A stretch of DNA of 28,753 bases from the NCBI GenBank assembly GCA_011763485.2, contig JAANSK020033355.1:1-28753 (forward strand), read 5' to 3'. Of the stretch, positions 21,906-28,753 are shown piece by piece. Numbering within the stretch: position 1 is the first letter of the stretch; each line of letters starts with the position of its first letter. Both the position numbers and the translations under genes were made by a program. Under the pieces are notes generated by a model, which had not been told where the DNA came from, ran no database searches, and saw only the letters and a program-made list of their open reading frames with translations. Origin of the DNA: Isoetes engelmannii. Its lineage: Eukaryota; Streptophyta; Lycopodiopsida; Isoetales; Isoetaceae.

Positions 21906-22127
21906 GAAATTTTGCCGCTGCAACGACAAGGCATGTATATGTTGCGAAATTCTCATTTATGTATAGGCAATGATAACAAGGAAAGCATAGAAGTTTGTAC
22001 AATCTCCATCACCCATGAAGGTAATCTCGTATACACCGTGAACCTTTGTACTTCTTTGCTCATCAACAACGCCCAAATATGTGTCAGACTACTACTTTGA
22101 AATCCCTTAACAATAACAATAAAGGAA

Positions 22128-22543
22128 GGGATGGCGATATTTCAGCTGTTTTCAGCCGATTTTAAATCCAGTAATAGTCCTTGTCTTGGTTCGGGAAATT
22201 TTTTCCCTATAATCTGCAGTTTTCCTGCTGGATTTAGGGCAGCCTACCAGCTACGAGCTTCCCCTCCAGCTACGAGCTTCCCCTCCATTCTTCCCGGAAG
22301 TACCAAGAAAAATCCCCATTTTTAGCAAGAAATTTTCCTGCTGTTAATCAATACTGCTAAATTTCATTTTTGCACGGTAGGTTACAGGGATTTGGGGGAA
22401 TTTCCGAACCAAGGTCCTTGTGGTCACTTGATTTCTAACAACAATTTTAAGGAGGTTGGAGATGGTCACCTAATATCTAACGGCAGGATGGAGGAGATTG
22501 CACCTTCAACAATCAATGAGCAGTGTCGAAATATCGCCATCCC
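22128..22543. mobile_element. MITE-like element with 16-bp perfect terminal inverted repeats
   Basis: GGGATGGCGATATTTC at 22128-22143 is exactly reverse-complemented at 22528-22543. The 416-bp size and absence of coding capacity fit a non-autonomous DNA transposon. No target duplication is visible next to the ends, so the superfamily is open. Inside, a 19-bp unit CAGCTACGAGCTTCCCCTC is doubled exactly (22248-22266, 22267-22285). Confidence 0.6.
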
Positions 22544-23015
22544 GGGCTCCCCAGGCCCTTTACCAGGTGAAATGGCCTGCTCTTGGCCTTTACTTATTAC
22601 ATAATCTTCGGTATGCCTACTTTTACAAGCTCGGGATGAGAATTTTCGTGACAACAGCAAAAGTAACCTTCAATTTGCATAGAATGTTGGTGATAATCTT
22701 AATCTATCAACATGAAATCTTAATCTATCAACCTCAACTCATGGAATGTTCAAGGAGCAAAATATTAGTAACAAAATAGTAATGGTGCTCAGCGTTGCTG
22801 GGCATAAGTTGGAATCTTGTAAATGTTTTGGCCGCTGCAACAAAAGCATGCAGGAATAATGTAATTTTTGTAACTTTTTATTATAACCAAGACTTTATAA
22901 AGGTTTAACAATGTTTAAAAGAAATCTAGCTCCTTCATGTTAGTTAGAAAAATTGCCCAGCATTGCGCTAGAGGTGGTTGTTGGGGTAAACATTGTAGGA
23001 TTCACGCAATATCAA

Positions 23016-24573
23016 TTAGAATAGAGTAGAGTAGAGTAGAGTAGAGTAGAATAGAATATGATTTTTATTGTCCACGGAGGCCAATTGGCCTATGGAACCT
23101 GTACAAGAGAAATTGTAAGCGCATTACGGCCCGGGTTAAAAAAAACCCCCCTGGGGAAAAACCATGGCAGCAATGAGCTTGCTGTTATACAAAACACGGG
23201 GATGTCGTCCCATGCTAAGGGGACAAAGTTGATGCCATCACAGGCTAGCGGGACAAAGCCGATGTCGTTCGTCTAGGACCTCTTGAAGATATGACCACAG
23301 AGTTCCTATCGCCTCCGTATTCAACAGTAGATGGAGTGCCTGGCCCAGAACCACTAACTGTGGGTATCGTGCCCTAATATGTTCATAAGTGGAGCATGTT
23401 TGCAGAGCATGGTGTTCGTCCTCAACGACCCTCTGGCGGCAGCACTGGCAAGTCCTGTCCTCACGTGCTTCCCTTGCCCACAGCCCAGTTTCAATACGGA
23501 GGTGGTGCCCCCCCATTCGGATGGAGGCTATCAGCCTCCGCTTTCTCATGGAGAGGGGGATGCGCAGGTACTGCTGGGGTCCCCGCTTAAGCGTGGAATT
23601 CACTTGTTGTCTGTAATGCCCGAGCTTCACCTGTGCCAGGGCCTCGGCATCCCAGAGTTTGCCAAGGAAGCAGGCGTCTAGGTGGTCCTTTAGCTCCTCG
23701 TGTTCCTTCTTCGTGCGGACTCGTACGCACCTGTGTGTCTGGACATGCCATTGGGACAACTACTGTGCATGCTTGTCTTTCCAGCAAGCTTTGAGGCGCT
23801 ACGGGCCCATTGTAGGTCGCCAAGGCCGCCCTTGGTAGTCGATCTTCATCCATTCGAGCTACCTTTTGGAAATACAGAAGGTGGCGGCACATGGCAATAT
23901 CTGATGCGACACTGTCTGCTTTACCGCGAGTGCTCGTGCCAAGAAAGCCTTCTGCACTCATTCAAGATCATCCCAAATGGCGGCGGAGATGACCGGGCCC
24001 CAAACTTCCACGCCATACAAGAGGACCGGCTCAACCAGAGCCCTGAAGAGGCGCGACTGGTGCTCCCAGGCATACAACTCTGTCTGGTAACTGCTATTAT
24101 GCATGGCGTGCAAGGCCTTCCAATCGGCTGCCACTTGCAGTCGGATGCAGCTATCCCAGTGCATGGTGGTGGAGAACTCTATGTCCAAATACTTATAGGT
24201 GGGAGCAACCTCTACTGGTTCCCCCTGGTACATGAATGAGGGCGTCCGCGGGTGCCGAGAGGACGAGATCAACAGGACTTTTGTCTTTGCGAGGTTGACT
24301 CGCATACTGATGTGCCGGCAGAAGGTGGCAAGTGCGTCCAGGTGACACTGCATGTCCTCTGCAATGTGCGCTAGGAGGTCAACGTCATCAGCGTAGATCA
24401 GCTGCCTGACAACATGATGCACCAGCGGGGTGCCCCCTCCACCGTGCTGCATCATCCACTGCTCCAACTGGTCAATGTAGAGGGCGAACAGCGTTGGCGA
24501 GACGGGACAGCCTTGGCGTACTCCAATGCACTCAGAAGTGACGTTATGCTGAGCACAATAAAGGGTGAACCAA
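23016..24573 (-). mobile_element. LINE copy 2, 3' half: RT palm to 3' end
   Basis: Read on the minus strand from 24573, the translation gives GVRQGCPVSPTLFALYIDQL (RT block 4), then YADDVDLL (catalytic Asp-Asp pair of the palm) and VLLYGVEVWGPV. After frame changes near 23.95 and 23.75 kb comes a C-terminal segment with a CCHC-like knuckle (CQCCRQ...DEHH...C), ending at a stop near 23238. The 3' untranslated part ends CCAATTGGCCTCCGTGGAC AATAAAAA, like LINE copy 1. The tail is a (TCTAC)n-type array (23016-23057) rather than pure poly-A. Internal stops (one right after DDLE) show it is inactive. RT blocks upstream of block 4 are absent here; related N-terminal parts lie inverted to the right. 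Confidence 0.88.
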
Positions 24574-24950
24574 TTATTACATTTATTTAATGGTCATGAG
24601 CAAGAAACTTTTTATTACCATTTGTTTTATGCTTAATACTATTATGTTGGGGTTAGTGTGTATTTGTGATTGTGTGTGCCATTATTGAGATATAGAATTT
24701 GTAAGTTATGCTAGTAGATGTTCAAGGGACATTGATGCCTAATCTATATACATGTCAAAGGTTGTGCAAAACGTTATTTTTTATATATGCACTCAAAGTG
24801 ATCTATGAATAAGGTGTAATCTCATGGACTCCACTAATTGCTAGCATTGAGAGAACTCAACTATAGCAGTTTGTTCTTTGCGTGATGCCATGCTACGAAG
24901 GTGGTAATTTTATTTTTCTAGTGTTTTACTTCATATGATTAGCTATAGGC
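24574..24950. other. AT-rich spacer between inverted LINE pieces
   Basis: About 377 bp, sharply AT-richer than both LINE flanks and without LINE-like frames. It could be filler at a twin-priming junction, a later insertion, an AT-rich 5' leader of the LINE, or host DNA between two separate insertions. No terminal repeats were seen. Confidence 0.5.
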
Positions 24951-26950
24951 ATGGTGGAAGAAGCAGGAAAAGATCTGCTCAAGCGCCGCCAGACAAAGAT
25001 CATCTCACGCATGGAGTTCCAAGGACTGGGACTGGTGCACATTGCAAGAGCAAGCCATCATACGGTGTCCAGGTCGGTCGCGGGTAGTCACGTTCACAGT
25101 TGCAAACATGACGATACGAGATGCAATTTTGAGGCAGAGTTCGAAGCTGAAAGGCACACCCCTGTATATTGGATGTGACCTCACCCTCACACAACAAGAG
25201 GCCCATAGGCAAGAACTTCATCAAGTCAGAGGCACCGACCGATGCTGCAAGAGTGTCCGGGGTGCTGTCACACCCGGCCACTCGACTGACGCTGCCATGG
25301 CTCTTGAGGCTTGTGCCACACAGTCTGCTCCTGCCACTTCAGTTGCTCCCGCTCAGGTTCCAAGTGCAAACAAATAGGAAATGTGCCTCAAGATGGTCTC
25401 CTGGAACTTCGAGGTTCGCAGAAAGGTCAAAGCTTGAACTCTCCATTGCGAAGGGCATAGACATCATCTTCCTCATGGAAACCTGGGAGGATGCTTGGCA
25501 TAGACTCCCGGACCTCCCTAGCTATATGCACGTCTCAGTGTTCAATGAGTGCACATGAAACCGGTGTTGCATGCTACTACTACACCATCCTGGGGCAGTC
25601 AATCTCCCTACACAAGGTAGATCGGCACAATCGCCATCTGTGGGTGCGAATACAACATAATGATGGCACCGCTCTCTTTGTGGCAGGATGCTATTTCCCA
25701 CATGCTGAAAGCAACTTTTATAGCACTCACATGGACGTGGATATGTTGGATGTGACATACATCAGCATAAACAGCTTGGGAAAGTCATGTTACTTGAGGA
25801 CTTCAATGTCGGACGGGAATAGAACATGTGACTAGGTTTGACCCACTTGCCGCGGTGTATTGTAGTTAAACCCAGCATAGGCGACTTGTCTAAGGACATC
25901 AAAGGGCACTCATGTCACACGATGTAACAGGTAGTTGCTCATGCTCTGCAGCATTTTTGACCTATTGATCTGCAATGGAATGGCACAGTGGCCATCCTCC
26001 AGCCAATACAGTTGCCAACAGGAAAACCAGGGGGGCGGGCACATTGTGGTTGATTATATGCTCATGGAGGAGCAACATCTGCACTTCCTTACACATTTTG
26101 GCGTTGGAACGGCAAGTCGAGATGAGAAAGTGGACTCCGATCACCAGCCCCTTCTCTTGGGGATAGCCTTACATGTCACCAGAACACTCATTACCTCGGC
26201 GCCTCGGGTACGCCAGCTGCGTCTAGACTATGATCAGACAGGGAGCCCTACCCAGATGGTCAGGCAGGACCTGGCCAAGATATTGCAGCTTCCCACATTG
26301 CAGCAACAGACCACCCACTTGACTCAAGTTCTCATGGCAACTGCAGACACATGCTTTGGTAGGGGCCGCTTACACGGGCAAGTCAGGACTTCCACCTTCC
26401 TTCATAATCACTGGTTCGATGAGGAAAGCCGCGAATTCAACGCCAACTTCGCCAGGTCACTGACCCCATTGAGCGTCCCCAAGCTATGGCTCAGTACCGC
26501 AGATTCCTCAAGAACAAGAAGGCTATGTATCTTGCGGAACACCAGCAACAGATGTTCTACCTCTTGGAACGTCACCCCAAGGGATTTTGGAGAGAGGTGC
26601 TGGGGAAGCCACTGCAGACTGTAGGAAACATCACTGCAGAGCAATGGATCCAATACCTGCAACAACTATATAATCCTTTGGGCAATCGATGATATGCAGG
26701 CGGAACTCCTCAAAATGGGTCGAGCCGCCAGTGGTGCCTGTACTAACAGTGATATTCAATAGAGCATTGCAAGAAGGTCTTCCTCCATAGTGGACTTGCA
26801 GCAGGGTTGTCCCCATATACAAGCCCGGTGACCCTCGTTGTCCGCCCAACTACCGCACTATAATGGTCACCTCTCTCTTTACAGAACTCCTGGTTACCAC
26901 TATTGAGCAGCGGATGACCATATGGGCAGAGGACTCAGACGTCCTATCGA
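24951..26950 (+). mobile_element. LINE 5' half: ORF1-like, endonuclease and RT N-terminus
   Basis: Order of parts: an ORF1-like RNA-binding segment at 25042-25374 (ILRQSSKLKGTPLYIGCDLT); an APE-type endonuclease at about 25390-26170 (VSWNF, GIDIIFLMETWE, HLWVRIQ...LFVAGCYFPH, final SDHQPLLL); then the RT approach region (FWREVLGKPLQ) and RT block 1 (YKPGDPRCPPNYRTIMV, ending near WAEDSD). Several frame changes and stops make it inactive. The homology ends before RT blocks 2-5 and there is no 3' end or tail. That is the opposite of normal 5' truncation and complements the minus-strand piece at 23016-24573. Boundaries rest on translated similarity and GC change, so each is good to some tens of bases. 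Confidence 0.82.
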
Positions 26951-28049
26951 CATTGATTGAGATTTGGCTACTGAAGGTATCGACAAGAAGGTGGCAATGT
27001 TTGTATCAAAACTATTTGGGACATGTAGTTGGACAAATTCTAGGAGCAACCTTGCAAATAAGAAGAGAATGCAAGATCATCTACTTGCAATGTGTATTAC
27101 GACCGCATGCAAAAGCCAATTCTTTGGTACGCGAGTTGATTGTGAGGATCATAATCATGTACCTACCCAATAACTTGGCACTAATGTGCTTACTATGAAG
27201 TATAAGGACAGAATTGCCTCTAGGATTGAGTTGTGGCAACCATTTGGCTCTGATGATTTGAACAGTCATGGGACGTGCATAAAGTTGACCTAACAACTTA
27301 TTCTTGGACAAGTAATCAAATCTGGCCCTTGTCAAATCATTTTGCTGGCAATCCAATCATCTTAAAACTTATAGAACAAAAAAGAGTTTATCAATCTCAC
27401 CCTCATAACTTAAGAACCCTCATATCTTTACCTCATCACCTGCACATCAAATATCAAAGTAATATAGTCTAATGTGTCTGCACTGCTTGAATATTCATCT
27501 GCTCCAATCTCTTTGGCCCAAAGAATTAATCCTGTAGCTCTTCGGAAGAATAATTTGATTGAGCAAGGGAATCAAAACGTGGCCCAAGCTCCGATGTTGA
27601 AACTGTTGAAAATAAACCCTTATTATAAGCAACACTAGTTATGCCCGAACCTGATAATACCTTCTTTGACTACCTTTTAAAAACAATTACCATCACAAGG
27701 AGACAATGGACATGTGAGGCAAGTTGACTCAAATTTTAAATAGCTGCTTGTGTGCACGTAGAATATAAAAATGATCTAACTGTAGCTTGGGCCACACGAA
27801 GCCTGGTCCTCATTGGGCCACCTACAAGATGTGCGCTACAAGCGAGGATGGTGTAACGTTCATTGTTAAGATGATCTCATAATAATGTCTTCTAAAGTCT
27901 AGGTTATATCTAGTTCAGGGTATTACATTTCAATTTACAACAAGAAGGCCTGACCTCTATTGACCATAATAAGCGCTTTCTGGGATCTAGTCATTAGAAG
28001 TTTCTGTCTACACAGTTTAAAAGAAGGTTAGATCTCTATTTCTATTTCA
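26951..28049. other. AT-rich intergenic region before the GT29 gene
   Basis: Two overlapping open frames at 26863-27198 run out of the LINE without known domains. Nothing else coding is recognised. The right part may hold the promoter and leader of the GT29 gene. Confidence 0.4.
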
Positions 28050-28151
28050 ATGGAGGCAAGCAATTCTGTACAAATTCACGCCATGGAATACAGCTTACTT
28101 AAGGTGCGTTCTCAATGAAGATGTTAATTGTTTGATGTTTTATAGAAGCTA

Positions 28152-28753
28152 ATGGGCAATCCTGGCTCAGCCAAGCCAGTATTGCCACAGATTAACATCA
28201 AAGCTTCATCCAAACTTGGTATTGACTGTTCAAAGGAGCTCTTCTTACCTGGCCCAGCGAAGAATGGAGCCTATCGTGTATTTTCTTCCAAAATATTTCA
28301 TAAGCAGATCTTGATTTTGACTTTGTTCACATTGTTGGTTGTTGTAACCCTGCTGCTTTTTCCTCTTGAAAGCGTCCAAAATGCTTGGAAATATCCTGTA
28401 ATTATTTTACCAAAGCAGGCCTCGTTTGTGGAAGCCCTGCACCTTGCAAGCATGGAAGAAACAATTTATGATTACTCTATGGAGGATGTATGGTCAGATG
28501 GGGAAAAAAAAAGGGCTGTTTTGCTCCAAGAGCATGCCAGATTCCTCATGCATTATAGAGAACCTGATTTCTTTGAGGACCTTTTTGACAAGTTCATGAC
28601 AATGGACAAGTCAGAAAAGCTATTGCTGGGAGATCTAGAAAGAGCTAAGTATCATCCACACTTGAAGTCCTTTGATGAAGCTTTGAATAGGTGGACAGAA
28701 AACAAAGAATATGATCCTCATGTCATGAATGATCTGCTAGATCTTGTAAAGGG
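28152..28753 (+). CDS. GT29 (sialyltransferase-like) Golgi glycosyltransferase, N-terminal part, runs off the window
   Basis: The frame is open from ATG at 28152 to the last base (200 codons plus 2 bases). It has a type II topology: about 51 cytosolic residues, one membrane helix at 52-71 (ILILTLFTLLVVVTLLLF), then a lumenal stem. Residues about 173-200 (FDEALNRWTENKEYDPHVMN, then DLLDLVK) match the stretch of Arabidopsis GALT29A (At1g08280) just before the first sialylmotif region (LRLWARRRAYEPNIMLDLI). Plant GT29 members act in the Golgi; GALT29A is described as adding galactose to arabinogalactan glycans. The catalytic motifs lie beyond the window, so activity cannot be judged. A TAG three codons upstream supports this start. 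Alternatively, ATG 28050 with an exon to 28103 would splice in frame to 28146, but the intron would be only 42 bases, short for a plant. Confidence 0.8.
   Translation, partial: MGNPGSAKPVLPQINIKASSKLGIDCSKELFLPGPAKNGAYRVFSSKIFHKQILILTLFTLLVVVTLLLFPLESVQNAWKYPVIILPKQASFVEALHLASMEETIYDYSMEDVWSDGEKKRAVLLQEHARFLMHYREPDFFEDLFDKFMTMDKSEKLLLGDLERAKYHPHLKSFDEALNRWTENKEYDPHVMNDLLDLVK

Larger units (their letters stand above)
21767..23015. other. 3' flank of RPC5 with small repeats, no gene
   Basis: The first few hundred bases should include the RPC5 3' untranslated region (AATAAA near 22118). Beyond it lie an inverted-repeat element (22128-22543) and a 21-bp tandem duplication of AATCTTAATCTATCAAC (22695-22711, 22716-22732). 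No coding region is recognised. Confidence 0.5.

Noticed and set aside
23379-24239. Plus-strand open frames of 100-179 residues
   Set aside because: They are antisense shadows of the minus-strand LINE reverse transcriptase frames, which match a known family.
26863-27198. 111-residue open frame at the LINE 3' edge
   Set aside because: It starts within RT block 1 in the LINE frame, then continues into non-LINE sequence without a recognisable domain.
1-28753. CRISPR array, rRNA genes or bacterial operon
   Set aside because: No regularly spaced repeats, no rRNA-like blocks, and clear spliceosomal introns indicate plant nuclear DNA.

Overview
The window looks like nuclear DNA of a land plant. 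The host genes have GT-AG introns and belong to plant families: a plant-type SMP/C2 protein, a Pol III subunit of the plant SIN-like type, and a plant GT29 glycosyltransferase. Intergenic DNA is AT-rich and full of non-LTR retrotransposon and MITE debris. The LINE type and loose gene spacing would suit a seed-free plant (bryophyte, lycophyte or fern), but the species cannot be fixed from the sequence alone.

Three host genes are supported, all on the + strand. (1) Positions 3175-5649 hold a five-exon gene for a 545-residue membrane-anchored protein with an SMP lipid-transfer domain and a calcium-type C2 domain, like plant NTMC2 type 6 (At1g53590 family), expected at ER membrane contact sites. 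(2) Positions 16427-21766 hold a 13-exon gene for the RNA polymerase III subunit RPC5 (662 residues, all splice phases consistent). (3) Positions 28152-28753 hold the 5' part of a gene for a type II Golgi protein of family GT29 (sialyltransferase-like, nearest to plant GALT29A). It runs off the right edge and has no in-window stop codon. The three genes are not an operon and show no shared function beyond being ordinary host genes.

Between them lie mobile elements. A foldback Mutator-like MITE with a perfect 9-bp target duplication sits at 167-606. Two related hAT-like MITEs, each with an 8-bp target duplication, lie at 6629-6900 and 7484-7985; the second is nested inside a 5'-truncated LINE (about 7010-8473). 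Two head-to-head LINE pieces (minus strand 23016-24573, plus strand 24951-26950) carry complementary, non-overlapping parts of one element and look like a twin-primed insertion. The two LINE loci share the same 3' terminal sequence. Other structures are a 79-bp-arm near-perfect palindrome (9808-10003) followed at once by a 113-bp tandem duplication, a minisatellite (13523-13670), a T13G17 tract, a dispersed GC-rich palindromic repeat (three places), and a tRNA-like A-box/B-box element with a T7 terminator just upstream of the RPC5 start codon.

No CRISPR array, rRNA, bacterial operon or new multi-gene system was seen. The most interesting items are the Pol III promoter-like element abutting a Pol III subunit gene, the twin-primed LINE, and the long young palindrome.
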